A stretch of DNA of 64,000 bases from Wolfiporia cocos (lineage: Eukaryota; Basidiomycota; Agaricomycetes; Polyporales; Phaeolaceae): NCBI GenBank assembly GCA_029448655.1, contig JACCLO010000016.1, positions 496,001 to 560,000 on the forward strand, read 5' to 3'. This document shows positions 33,263 to 44,039 of this stretch, piece after piece (position 1 is the stretch's first letter; every line of letters starts with the position of its first letter). The notes under the pieces were generated by a model. The model was not told the origin of the DNA. It searched no databases and saw nothing but the letters and a program-made list of their open reading frames with translations. A program made the translations under genes and the position numbers.

Positions 33263-33607
33263 CATCCTAATGCAATGCCGCACCACTCCTAAGGACCCTC
33301 TAACAAGAGCTTAAGGCTAATTGTTGAAGGGTGAGACCTAGAGAGAGGGAGAGGGCAAGCCTAGGTGATCATGCAGAGTAATGGAGTATAACCCAGGGCA
33401 GTACGCCCCAAGGTTGAGATTGATTGTGTTAGAGACAGAAGGTCTCTAACGTTGACTTATATACATGCAGCGCACCATAAGACGATGTGTCTACCCTAAA
33501 CGACAAGGTCCGAGCGCACTACCTAAAGCATGTGATATATGGTGTCATGTGTGTACCAGGCCGGGGTATGCTTCAAGACGTTATCTAATCTAATCTACTA
33601 CGGCACC

Positions 33608-33695
33608 TGATGAATGGCAGAGTGGTGGAACGTACGGGGGAGGTCACGTGCCATACATGAGCACACTGGTTCGAGTCCCATTGGTCGCAGACCCT
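33608..33695 (+). ncRNA. tRNA-like Pol III module (A and B boxes)
   Basis: TGGCAGAGTGG at 33615-33625 fits the A box and GGTTCGAGTCC at 33668-33678 fits the B box, 42 bases apart. The T-arm and acceptor stems do not pair well, so this is not a functional tRNA gene but a tRNA-derived (SINE-like) segment. Confidence 0.45.
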
Positions 33696-34003
33696 AGAAC
33701 TCAGCATGTCACTAATTAACTGTGACAGCCAGCATACAAGATGTCCATGAGCTTACCGCTACACCAAGGAACGACACAGCAAGTGAGCTTCTTCATATGC
33801 TATATGTCAAGTAATTCATTGGCTTTAAGAAATTGGTCAGTTGAAGCACTACCTACAGTAAAAGTATACTATAGTCATAATTCTACACCCAACATAGAGC
33901 TATCAAGGCTAGGAGCTTAAAATTTGATGAAAAGGTTTTGTTAGGCCGGAGTTTGGGGGAGCAAAAAACTCTTGGTATAATTAATACAATTGTAATCTAG
34001 CAA

Positions 34004-34083
34004 ATCCTTTTAGTGTAATGGTATAATTCATGTCTGCTCATTGCCTTGCTATGGCTTGCAGTTCGATTCCGCCTCGTGTCATT
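34004..34083 (+). ncRNA. Second tRNA-like Pol III module
   Basis: TAGTGTAATGG at 34011-34021 and AGTTCGATTCC at 34060-34070 match A and B boxes at tRNA spacing. The T-stem is mismatched. A T run follows at 34082-34086, which could end Pol III transcription. Confidence 0.45.
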
Positions 34084-34325
34084 TTTAGAAATTAAGTCAG
34101 ATTAATCTGCTCAACACAGATTAATCTTATTTCTCCGGCGCTAGCTGAGCACTTGGGCAACTGTGCAGCACTAACAAAGCGCAGTTGCTAAATTAATCTT
34201 GGTGACTGAAACTCTACCAATACAGAGTTGGCTGTATCAGTATTCCCACAAATTATTTGAGTTCCTGTCTACTGAATGATTGATGCCCTAATTGTAGGTG
34301 TGCGACTGAGGGTTGTATGGGGGGG

Positions 34326-35592
34326 TAGTGATGTGCAAAGCACGGCTCGGCTCAAAGCCCGGGGCTTGGGTACGGCTTTGAAGGGCTCGGGCTCAGCAAA
34401 ATGTCAAGCCAGGCCCTCCTTGACAGCTCAGGCCAGCTTGGGCCTGGCTCAGGCTCAGGCCAGGACTTATGGGTAATCAGGTAGGACCTCGGAATTATTG
34501 GCTTGTGCAGTTCAAATGACAGCACAACATATTCAGAATGCTTATGACACAGATTTCTATGGTCTACCTTCTAACGAATTATATACACCCATTACTGGGT
34601 TTTATTACACTCATTTACACCCATTACAAGGCTCAATATACGAATTTTACAATTTCATGAATGTTTTCAGGTCACGTGCCCTCATGGCATGTGACCTTAT
34701 CTTATCTCACTTTCATATCTAGTCTCCTTAGACTAGATAGTATATACAGGGTTCGATCTTATCGCCCTGACGACACGTGCTCACCATCACAGGCTTGCAC
34801 TATGATCTCATCGTCATGTGCCATTACTGGCATGTGATAATATCACGTCATTATGGCACAATATTTACGAATACGTGTCGTGCACAGACCAGTACTTTAG
34901 GGTACACAAAGTAGTCTAGTTGCATGACATGTATATAAACCCCTCGCTAGTGGCACTCTGCCCTAGCTTGATCAATGATGTTATCCGCTACTTAGCCATC
35001 AGGCAATTAGTGTGATATGCAGTGTGTCCACACTCCCCTCTGTCTGAACAAGACACCTCATCTCTTAGTCTCTTATCTCATAATCTTACCTTGCTAGTCT
35101 GGGGCCCTGATCTCTTAGGTCCTAGGCATTATATCTACAAGCTTGAAGGATTGGGCTAGGGATTGAGGTGTCACAGATAAGTCTGTGACAGCTTATATGT
35201 CTACTATTTGTTGATAATCTGATCTACAAGTGTTTTTACAGCTGCTTATGATGTTGACCAAAAATCCAGATCCAGATCTCGATCACAACCCCGATCACAA
35301 CAGTAGTCACAACGTTCCACACCGTGTTAGCAGATCACAAGTCATTGTAATGGCCATTGAGATCATATAAGGTGAATTGATGCAAAATCTTAAACCATTT
35401 TCGCTAATTTTAACAACACCACAGCTGCGCGCCTAAAGCCGCCGGCTCAGGGCTCGGCTACGGCCGGCTCACGATCCAAGCCGGGCCTTGAGCCGTCTTA
35501 AGCCGCCCCCCCCCAGGCTCGGCTCGGCCCGGCTTAAGTCGGCTCGGCCAGGCCCGGCTCACAGCTTTGAGCCGTGCTTTGCACATTGACAC
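34326..35592. mobile_element. TAGTG-ended non-autonomous element 3 (17-bp inverted repeats)
   Basis: TGTGCAAAGCACGGCTC at 34332-34348 is perfectly inverted at 35569-35585. The left end is preceded by TAGTGA, giving the same TAGTG start as elements 1 and 2. The right end is altered (TTGACA instead of a CACTA-type end), and I see no clear 8-bp duplication. Subterminal zones at 34340-34475 and 35420-35570 are arrays of GGCTCGGC-type motifs. No transposase is encoded. Confidence 0.6.
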
Positions 35593-36589
35593 AAGCGCAA
35601 CCTTAAGACACACACCGGGGGAAGGTGGGTCGCATGAAAGCGCCTTCCTGGTCCGGGCATCTCAAGGCACAAAAGGCCAAGACAAGTCTGAGGTTTACGC
35701 TCAAGACTGTCCGGCATATATACTCCTAATCTATTTGTACATGTTTGTGTACGGTGGCTCAGAGGCCTCTACGTACTGGTATCTAACTGGCTATGAGCTA
35801 TGTGCCGGTAATGGCATCAGAGCGCTGGGGTACGCGAGGATGTCCATGGCGACGTAGCGTAAGGGGCGGATCAGTAGAGTAGCCAATCTATCGGGTTCGA
35901 TCAATGGTTCTCGTCAATCGTGGGTGCGCCGGTAATGGCGGGGTTCTAAGTCCGTGATCGGGCGTGTTCTGCCGCGATCGGGGGCTGGCTAGTACGGGCC
36001 GGATGTAGCGTAGGTTGATCGAGCGTGATCGGCTGCGATCGGGATGTAGCGCTCTGTGACTGGTAGGGTTCTCAGTCATGCAGAGCCTGGAGATATTATC
36101 CCTGCCTGTTGTACTCGTAGGTCAGGGTGCGTACGGGGTATAGTATAGTGTCTATGCCAGTAATGGCGAGTGTTCGTGCGGTAGGGACGCGAGGCGGTAG
36201 GTTTAGTGTTCTGGGTCACGTGCGAGTGTAGGTCGTGCCCCTAGTCGGCGTATAGCGTATTGTACGGTGGCGGTTTAGCCTGAGTGTGTGCGCAAGGCGT
36301 ACCGTCGTGCTATCGTAGCCTGTTGGGCTCTAGGGGTCGACTCGTGACTCCGGGGTTTAGGGACTAGGCAGCGGATGGCTCATGCTGCCGGGACTTGGAC
36401 TGAGTTTAGGGTTGGACTGCTGGCGACCTGCTAGTGCCCGTAGTGTCCTGTATAGCGGAGGGCTTCTACTAGCGTTGCCGTAGATTCCAGCTGGGCTCGG
36501 ATAGAGTGCTGTAGCGTGCTTTATGGCGTGAATGGGGTGTCAACCTAGGGTGGTCTACTAGGCTTTAAAATTGGCTTGTGACACACATC
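35593..36589. other. Gene-free region right of the transposon island
   Basis: No gene supported. Short GATCGG-containing repeats occur at about 35880-36050. Confidence 0.5.
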
Positions 36590-36915
36590 ACTATGGGGGG
36601 GGAGGTTGTGGGCTGCAGGTTGTGTGAAGTACAAGTTGTGGGTTTTGTGAGCTGTGGGGTTTTGTGGTGGGCTGTGTGGTGTGTGGGTGAGTGTGATTGT
36701 TGGTGGTGTTGTTGTGTGGATTGTGCAGTTCATTGTGTGAGTTGGGTGGTGTGTTGTGTGGTGGATTGGGTAGTGTATGTTGTGTGGTGGATTGGGTGGT
36801 GTGTGGTGTGTGGTGTGTGTGGTGTGTTGTGTGTTGGTTGTGTGGTGTGATGGTGTGTTGCATGCATGGTGTGTTGTGTGTGTTGTGTGCTGTGTGTGTT
36901 GTGTGTGGTGAGCGG
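36590..36915 (+). repeat. GT-rich strand-biased tract
   Basis: For over 300 bases the plus strand is nearly pure G and T with very few C or A, built from variants of GTGTGGTGTGTTG. All frames on both strands are open only because of this composition; they are not genes. Confidence 0.8.
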
Positions 36916-38287
36916 TGAATTGGTTGTTTTGATGGATCGCATTGTGTCGCTCATTTCAGTCGGTCGGTCAGTCGGTCAAGTGTCGCACTAGTCAACGAGG
37001 CGGTCTATCTTCAAGTCGATGTCATTCTTCAGTCTTCGTCCCTCGCGGTCCAGGGGTCTTCATCCTCACGCTCTTGCTCTTGCTCTTGCTCTTTCTCGCC
37101 ACTGCGCCGTCTTCTTCGTCCCAAGCACCAGCCTCAGAACCGAGCAGCGCGGTGGCCGCCCGCACGCCCGTCCCTCCACCGGCGCCGACAGGGAGCGCAG
37201 ACAGCACGGGCAGCGCGAGATGGCCAGTCTCGCGCCGCCCGTGCTCCGCCGCCAGCCCAGGCGGCCTCGGGCGAGGCGGCCACGCGCGGGGGTGGCCGGC
37301 CCCCGTGCGCGGCCGTCCCGCCATCGGCGTCCGAGCCGGCCTCCCTGCCCGGGACCGTCGCGGGCGCGCGGGCGAGAGCAGGGGGCCAGTCCGTACTGCT
37401 CGCGACGCCGTGCCGTTGACGGCCCCTCCTGCTCCTGCTCTGACTCCTCGCGGGTCTTGGTCCTACTGGGCAGGGGAGGGTTAGTGGACGTTGGTGAGAG
37501 AGCAGGGGGGAACGTACCGTGCGGATTTTGAGGCGTGGGCAGATGCTGCCTGCGGAGAGTCTTGACGTGGTTTGCGTGCCTGCGTGCGCGACGAAGCGGT
37601 GGGTGGTCGAGTCGACGTCGGCGGTGAGCTTGGTCCTGAGCATGAAGTTGCGTCTTGAGACAAGGAGAGACAAGGAGAGCAGAGTACGGTCGGTAGCTAG
37701 ACAAAGTCGAGTCAATGCAAGTTAGACAAGGCAGAATCTTTCTGTACTCACCGAATTCGTCACATGTCAAACTTCGATGACAACGAGAAGAGACGATGGT
37801 GATGGGGAACAGAAGTGTCGATGGAAGGCGAGCGGGCTGATCTGGGCCAGCCAGAAAATGTGAAAGCGTGTGGGTCGAGACGAGTGTGTCATTGGTTCTA
37901 AAGCAGATGCAGGCGTGAGCGATGCGAGATTTTGATGCAAGTGCAGCTGAGGATGTGCGGATGCGATGCGGAGAGGACAGAGGCGGTTGTGCCTGGATCC
38001 AGCCAGGCTGTTCGCGGTCCGTGCAGAGGCACGGTGAGAGACTCGTGAATGGCAGAAGATGGCTGGGATGATGTATGATGAGCGGAAATGGACGGGGGTT
38101 GATGAGCACCACAGCAGTAATGCCGAGCGCAAGAAAGGACGGTAATCAATGCGAGCGAATCTCGATGCGAACAAATGGCAGCGACCAAACGAGCGGGAAG
38201 CGGAACGACGAGTAGACGGAAACCGGCGTGGCAAGGCGGGCGCGGAGGACGAAGGACGGAGGATGAGAAACGGAGAGGGACGCGGGC
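36916..38287. other. Region with a possible spliced minus-strand transcript
   Basis: On the minus strand a GTGAGT donor at about 37749 and a TCTAG acceptor at about 37696 define a possible intron. A frame with M-L-R-T-K-L-T-A-D-V-D-S follows, up to a GTACGT donor near 37520. A third frame ends in an acidic/Lys-Ser tail at 37022. I could not join these in frame, so I list no gene. The long overlapping frames elsewhere reflect GC bias. Confidence 0.3.
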
Positions 38288-39593
38288 TCACTGCGCGCCT
38301 CCATCCCGCTTCTGCGCCCGCCTGCGCCGCCTGTTCGTCTTTCCCGCGCCGGCGGCGGGAGTAGCGGCGGCGGCGGCGACGGGCGGGGAGATGCGCTCGA
38401 GGAGCGACCGCGTGCGGCTCGCAGGCTGGGCAGCGCGCGCCGCCGGCCTAGAGCACAGCGGAGACGGGGACAAGGGCGGCGCGAACGCCGACACGGGCGC
38501 CGGCGCGGCACGCCCAGAGTTTCCCAAGGGCCCGGCGCGCGCGTCCGCGTGGTCTGCACGCAGCGCGCGGAGCACGCCCGCGAGGAAGCGCGCGGCGGCG
38601 GCGTCGGCCGCGGCGTATGCGTCGAGGACGTCGAGTGCGGTCGGGCGGCGGGTGCGCGGGGCGGGTGCGGCGTCGGCCGGGACGGGCGGCGCGGTGGGGA
38701 TGGGTGATGAGTCTGTGGGTGTGGGGGCGGGCTGAGGGACGGGTGTGGGTGTGGGGGAAGGGGCAGGGGCAGTGGTACAGGCAGGGGCGGCGTGCGAGTG
38801 CGTGGTGAATGCGGGGCCGGGCGCTGCGGGACGGGCGCAGGCCCCGGCTTTGCGCGCGGAGTCGTGAGGAGGCGGAGGCGGAAGGCGGAAGTCGAATGTG
38901 GAGTGCGTGACCGCGAAGTCAAAGAAGAACGGCGGTGGGGCGGGAATCGGGTCGGTTTGCGCCGGTGGAAGGTTGGACGGGTTGGAGACGGGCGCGGGCG
39001 CGAGTGGAAATGCCTGCATATTACGTAAGCGCGTGGTACATGGCGACCGGCGGCGCGGGGGCACGTACCTCTGCGTCCATCTCCGCGCACGGATCGACGT
39101 CCATCATGTCCTGCACGACGGGCGCGCCTGCCGCCTCTTCCTCCCTCCCTCCCTGCAGCTCGCGCTCCGTCCCCTGCTCGCCCGCGGCGTACTTGTGCGG
39201 GCGCGACGCGCGGCGGTACGGCGCAGCGGCGTCCTTCCTGTGCGCCTGCTTCTTGCACCCGTCCGTGCCCGCGTTCTTGCGCGCGTGCCGGCGCGTGCCG
39301 GCGAGGAGGAATGCGGGGATGATGCCGGCGGCCCAGCTCGGCTTGCGCTGAGGGTGCGACGGGCGAGGGGGCAAGCTGGCTGGAGACATGGGCGGGGGCT
39401 GGGACGGCTGCGTGGGCGGGGTTCGAGCAAATGCGGATGAGGGCCGGGAAGGGGACGCGCGCGGGAGCGGGGGCTTGAGCTTGGCCGCGCTGCGCTTGGA
39501 GCGGCGGCGACCTGCGGCTCGAAGGACTAGTACTCGGATGTGGGGGACGGGGAAGATCGGGACGGTGGTGACAGCGAGTCCAGTGGGGTCCAT
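38288..39593 (-). CDS. Pro/Ala-rich basic protein of unknown function
   Basis: Two exons, 39593-39069 and 39013-38288, join across a 55-nt GT-AG intron in phase 0 to give about 416 residues. The N-terminus is M-D-P-T-G-L-A-V. It is followed by a basic Pro-rich region and a hydrophobic patch (W-A-A-G-I-I-P-A-F-L-L-A-G) before an Arg/Lys/His cluster. Exon 1 ends acidic (D-M-M-D-V-D-P). Exon 2 has F-F-F-D-F, a long Pro/Ala/Thr linker, one predicted helix (L-D-V-L-D-A-Y-A-A-A-D-A-A-A-A-R-F) and a strongly basic C-terminus. Very GC-rich codons open other frames, but only this frame gives a coherent splice. I recognise no family. Nuclear localisation is possible from the basic clusters. Confidence 0.55.
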
Positions 39594-40477
39594 GATGCGC
39601 AAATTAGTAAAATGAGGACGGGGTAGGGTGAAGCTGGTCAACAGCCTCGGTGGGTAGGTGGTGGGGGAAGGTGAGACGGCATGGAGAGCGCAGACTTGGT
39701 GTAGGCTGGGCGTTGCGGTTCGGCCTGGGCGCAGATGGCGCTGCTTGGTACGCGCTAAGTGTGCAGCGGGCTGGTTCGCGATGCCCTGGATGAATCGCCA
39801 GGGCTAGACATTGGGATGCGGACTGCTATTGAAGATGCTTCGCTATACAGATGATATCTCAATAACCCAGACTGGCAGGACAACGGTATAGATTACTTAC
39901 TTTGACGCACTCATTGGCTGCGCACGACTCGCAAGCCATGGCAGACGCGACGCGATTGCATCACGTGTGCGCGTTTCGGCGCTTTGATTCCCCGGGCCCG
40001 AAGAGCCGGAGCCGCCATGGACGCGTCGCGAAGGAATTCGCGCCCAGCGAATGTTCAAAGAGTTGAGCTTGCGCTCTCCAGCTTCGGATGCACCCCACGC
40101 AACGAGGCAGCGCGCGGGCTCGGCGTGCACTGCTTACGCCTCGCAGGTGGCAGCGATGGACGATAGGCGCACACTATCACCCAGCAGGTGGCGATGCAGA
40201 ATCCTTGGCGGGGCTGCAGGCATTCATTCAGGTGCGCCCTTCCTCATTCATCGATATTCATCTCCGGGGCTCGTCCATCTCCTGACCATGCCTCCTGCCG
40301 ATCGCGCAGATCAGTGCAGGCCTCGTCTGGCGGATCAACGAACATGCCTCCGCGGCGTGGCCGGTCTGACCCATTGCGAACCGTCGCGGCGGGGCACGTG
40401 TAGCGCGCTGAATGGACGAGCCCATCTCGCCCTGATGCTGCGCTCCTGATCCCCGCGCTGCCCAGCCCGAGCCCCCG
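39594..40477. other. Intergenic region upstream of the CBM12/DM9 gene
   Basis: No gene supported. Its 3' part is the promoter of the following plus-strand gene. Confidence 0.5.
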
Positions 40478-40485
40478 TATATAAG
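40478..40485 (+). promoter_or_regulatory. TATA box of the CBM12/DM9 gene
   Basis: TATATAAG lies 96 bases before the ATG at 40574. A strong TATA box with a compact leader suggests a highly or inducibly expressed gene. Confidence 0.65.
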
Positions 40486-40573
40486 CCGCCGGCGACACGT
40501 AGCCCCCCATCGTCTGCCCAGCCAGACACCCACTCACACCCGCGCACTACTAACCCACAGCAGCCAGCGCACC

Positions 40574-42103
40574 ATGACCGTCGTCCCCTGGGAGCCCGGA
40601 ACCTACTACGCCGCAGGCTCCGAAGTCGTCTTCGAGGGCGTGCAGTACAAGATCATCCAGCCGCACACCTCCCAGGTAGCGTCCCCTCCCTCTCCACGCT
40701 GCGCGCGCTCACCCTCCGCAGTCCGACTGGACGCCCCCCGTGACGCCCGCGCTCTGGGGGCGCATGCAGCAGGCGTACCAGCCCCCGCCCCCGCAGCAGT
40801 CCTACGGCTACAGCGACCCCGTGCCCGGCGGCGGCGGCTTCGGCTACCAGCCGAGCTACGCCCAGCCCGCCGCGCCGGCCCCCGTAGACCCGTGCCCGCC
40901 CGCAGACCCGTGCCCGCCCCCGGCGTGCCCGCCTCCGGCCCCCGTGCAGAGTGCGTCCGTCGCTGCGTTGGCTGCGTGCATGCTGACGTGTTGCCGCCCG
41001 CCCGCCGCCCGCTGCCGCCGTGTCGCCGACCGCGTGCTGCGCAGGCGGCGCGGACTACGGCGAGAAGAACTGGACGGAGCAGACGCAGCAGGTCGTCGAG
41101 ATCCACGAGACGGAGCGCGAGAAGCACTGGTACGACCTCGACGACCGGCGCAAGAAGCAGCTCGAGCTCGGCGGCGGCCTCGCGGCCGGCGTCGCGCTGC
41201 TCGGCGCGGGCTACTACGCGTACCACTCGCACCAGAAGAGCGAGGAGGAGGTGCGTCGGGCCCGCACGCCGCCGCACGCCGTGCGCGGCGCGTCGACGTT
41301 CACATACACGACCTCCACGCGCAGTACTAACACAGGCGCAACCGGACAGAAAAAGGCACAGGTGTGGTCGCTGCAGAACTGGGTCACCGACGCGGAGACC
41401 CGCACGCGCGAGTTCTACCAGAGCGGCCCGCGCGGGCCCGCGACGTGGGTCCTCGCCGAGGGCGGGCGCGTCCCCGACGGCGCGCTCCCCGCCGGCGAGC
41501 AGCACGGCCACCAGCTGTTCGTGTGCCGCGCATTCTACGAGGTGCGTCCTCGCTCTCTCCTCCGCGCGCGCCCCGCTGATGCGCGCCCCGCTGCAGGGCG
41601 GAATCCGTGAGTAGACGTCTGTGGCTGCGCGTGCGCGGGCTGACCGCGCGGTGTCGCAGAGATTGGTAAGATCTCGCCGGCGTCCCACCAGGGCGCGGTG
41701 ATCGGGTACGCCTCGCGCGAGATCCAGGTGCGCTCCCCCCCTCGCCGCCCGCATCCCGCAGCTACTGACCGCTCGCCCGCGCGCAGCTCCCGAAGTACGA
41801 GGTGCTCGTGGGCGACCCGCGCGCGCTGCGCTGGGTGGACACGCACGGGCACCTGGACGTCGCGAAGCTCGGCGCGCGCCCCGTGGAGGGCGGGCGCGAG
41901 GCGGACGGCACGCCGCTCTACGTCGCGCGCGTGCACCACGGGAGCGCGGTCGTCCCCGGGAAGGCGAGCAAGAACTGGAACGGCGCGCTCGTGCCCGTGA
42001 ACGGCACCGAGGACCGCCAGGAGGTGAGCACCGCCTCTTCCGTTGACGCGGTTCGTGTGCTGACGTGTCGGCGCAGCACTACAAGGTGTTGTGCTATGCT
42101 TGA
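40574..42103 (+). CDS. CBM12 plus DM9 (DUF3421) protein
   Basis: Eight exons, 40574-40675, 40722-40950, 41045-41250, 41350-41541, 41597-41606, 41660-41727, 41787-42023 and 42077-42103, give about 356 residues. Residues 1-50 form a CBM5/12 chitin-binding-type module (W-E-P-G-T-Y-Y, Y-K-I-I-Q-P-H-T-S-Q, D-W-T-P-P-x-x-P-A-L-W). A Pro/Gln/Tyr/Gly linker reaches about 112. A charged helix and a Gly/Ala hydrophobic segment (G-G-G-L-A-A-G-V-A-L-L-G-A-G) follow near 155-175. The rest is a pair of DM9/DUF3421 repeats (H-Q-L-F-V-C-R-A-F-Y, G-A-V-I-G-Y-A, Y-E-V-L-V-G-D, final Y-K-V-L-C-Y-A). DM9 proteins bind mannose in animals; here a carbohydrate-binding role at wall or membrane is inferred. There is no signal peptide. 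Exon 5 is only 10 nt. Codons are extremely GC-rich. Confidence 0.88.
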
Positions 42104-44039
42104 GCGCGGAGGGCAGGCGGTGTGGTGCGGATGGTTTGTGCAACGATTTGTATTGTAGGATGGACCGTGAAGAAGTGCTGTAAACCACCATTTGCTGAGT
42201 GAACGGCTTGGGGGAACACAGGCGGGGACGAAGAGGGTGCGCGTCCGCTGGCCATGTTTTCACAGGATGAGAGTACCGGTCAATCATATTGGCATATCAT
42301 GGCAAGCTCGAGATGGGTCAGCTCAGTCGGTATGCATACATCAAGGTCGACGACAGTCGCGACAGTGCGAGCTGGCATTGCGGGTGCCACAGTGGGCGAT
42401 AAGACCGTTTTAATCATATCTATGGTGAGTGATCTAGTTCCACGGCCAAATCGCAGGTTGACGAAGACACGGAGGACACTGAATGCAATGCCCTTACATA
42501 AATATAAGATCTAGAGTTACTTGATATAGGTTCCGAAACAGAAAATCATGCATTGATGACCCGAGGTTTGGCCACTATCTCGCTCGACGCCCTCTCCGTC
42601 GCTCTACGCGTCTACACCATAGTTCTCATGGTCGCACCCAAGTTTTGCGCGTAATTGCGCACACATCCTCGGTAATAACTAATCCCAGTGACTATTTACA
42701 CAAACGCCTGCTATGCTGCACTGGGATCAGACAAACAATGTCGGCAACTTTTCTCTCGGAGCTGTCACCGCAGCATCATTTACAGTGCAGCATTGCCATG
42801 CATTAGATGCGGCGAAGGCCGGAAGCTTCTTATTCCCGTCGGGGAAAGCCAAGAGTACTCGTAAAGTCAGTCGGACCTTTCCTGGATCGGTGCTGGTACG
42901 CCTGTAGGACAGAGTCGGCCGTACCTGATGATCAGCACTCTGATGGTCATTGCCATCTATTGCATCTTCGCCTGCAGTCGGTCTCGCTTTCGCTGGGAAC
43001 AGATCTTGTTGGTATTGATCGCTATATCCTGGAGAGATCGCGGATCTTCGATCTGTGAAGGAGCAGTGCTATGGGCGGGATTGTATTGCCGCTGATTCAG
43101 GTACATATCTCTCGAGGGGTGTGAGAAGGTGCGAACGCCACGCACTTGAGACAAGGCGCGAGGTCCAAAACGCTCTGTGATAACGAGAGTGGCGCGCTGA
43201 CAGATCTGGATGGTATGTGGGTGCTGTGGGCGTACTGGAGCAGCGTGCCCACAGACATGCTTTGAGTTCCTGCCATGTCTAGCAGGCGCAAGGCACATCG
43301 AGCTGTCGCCTGCTTCGACGCCGAATCGACGGGGCCGCATGCTGGTAGCTTTCGGAGCAGACCCTCATTTGTCAGATGAACTCTGCGATAAAACTGACAT
43401 GATCAGTGCTGGCAGGCAACTCACAAAGCATACGCTAACCGACAGACGATATGCTCACTTGTTGAAGTTCGAGCTACGTACCAACTCGAGCAAGATGGTC
43501 CGTACCCAGGCGTTGCGCACCATCTGTCTCACATCAGTATCCCCGCCGCAATGGCATGTCGAACACCGCAGATCATCAGCCGATCGTCCGCTCCATTGTT
43601 ATGCCGAAGCTTGCGCAGCGCAGAGGCCAACGGACATCAAACAGCTGCGTCGAGTGGTCAGGCCTCAGGATTGATTAGGCTCGGTCAAAATTCTCCATGC
43701 TGCCAGCGATGCCGGCGTGCTTCGTGCCCTCCTGCGAAAATACTCTATCATGGCGCACAGCTCGTCTCATGATGCGGTGCGATAAAGACAAATGATGCTC
43801 AAATATGCTTGCTGCTAGTACTCCTACGGCTTACAAGTTCTACACCGTTTTGTCAGCATAGCCAGAGTCGCTCGGGAAGGCTTCCCGTTCAAGTAAAGAA
43901 CGGGACATGGGGATGTACTAGAACATTTTTAGCTTCATAGACGCCGTAGCAGTGCCTGCTAATCGGGCGTCACAGGGACTATAAGGCTGGAGGTGGAATC
44001 AATCAGTATGCATCACGCTTTTTCTATTTAGCAGTCTTC
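42104..44039. other. Gene-free stretch
   Basis: Nearly 2 kb without a reading frame or splice pattern that I can tie to a family. The first 200 bases are probably 3' untranslated sequence of the CBM12/DM9 gene. Confidence 0.5.

Larger units (their letters stand above)
33084..34210. mobile_element. Element with 52-bp terminal inverted repeats
   Basis: 33084-33135 and 34159-34210 are inverted copies of a 52-bp sequence beginning TTCAGTCAC. They differ at five positions, all transitions. Further in, AGATTAATCT motifs recur near both ends. There is no transposase gene, only tRNA-like modules inside. The class is unknown; a MITE or foldback element is likely. I could not fix a target duplication. 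Confidence 0.65.

Noticed and set aside
33608..34083. Functional tRNA genes
   Set aside because: A and B boxes are present but the T-arm and acceptor stems do not pair, so these are tRNA-derived relics.
36578..36954. Cys/Val-rich and Thr/His-rich open frames on both strands
   Set aside because: Produced by the GT-rich low-complexity tract; no coding signal.
38146..39258. Long Arg/Pro-rich minus-strand frame overlapping the Pro/Ala-rich gene
   Set aside because: Different frame of the same GC-rich DNA. It has no splice logic, while the chosen frame joins cleanly across the intron 39014-39068.
40606..41754. A 382-codon open frame on the minus strand across the CBM12/DM9 gene
   Set aside because: It is the mirror of very GC-rich codons. 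The plus-strand exons give complete CBM12 and DM9 domains with consistent splicing.
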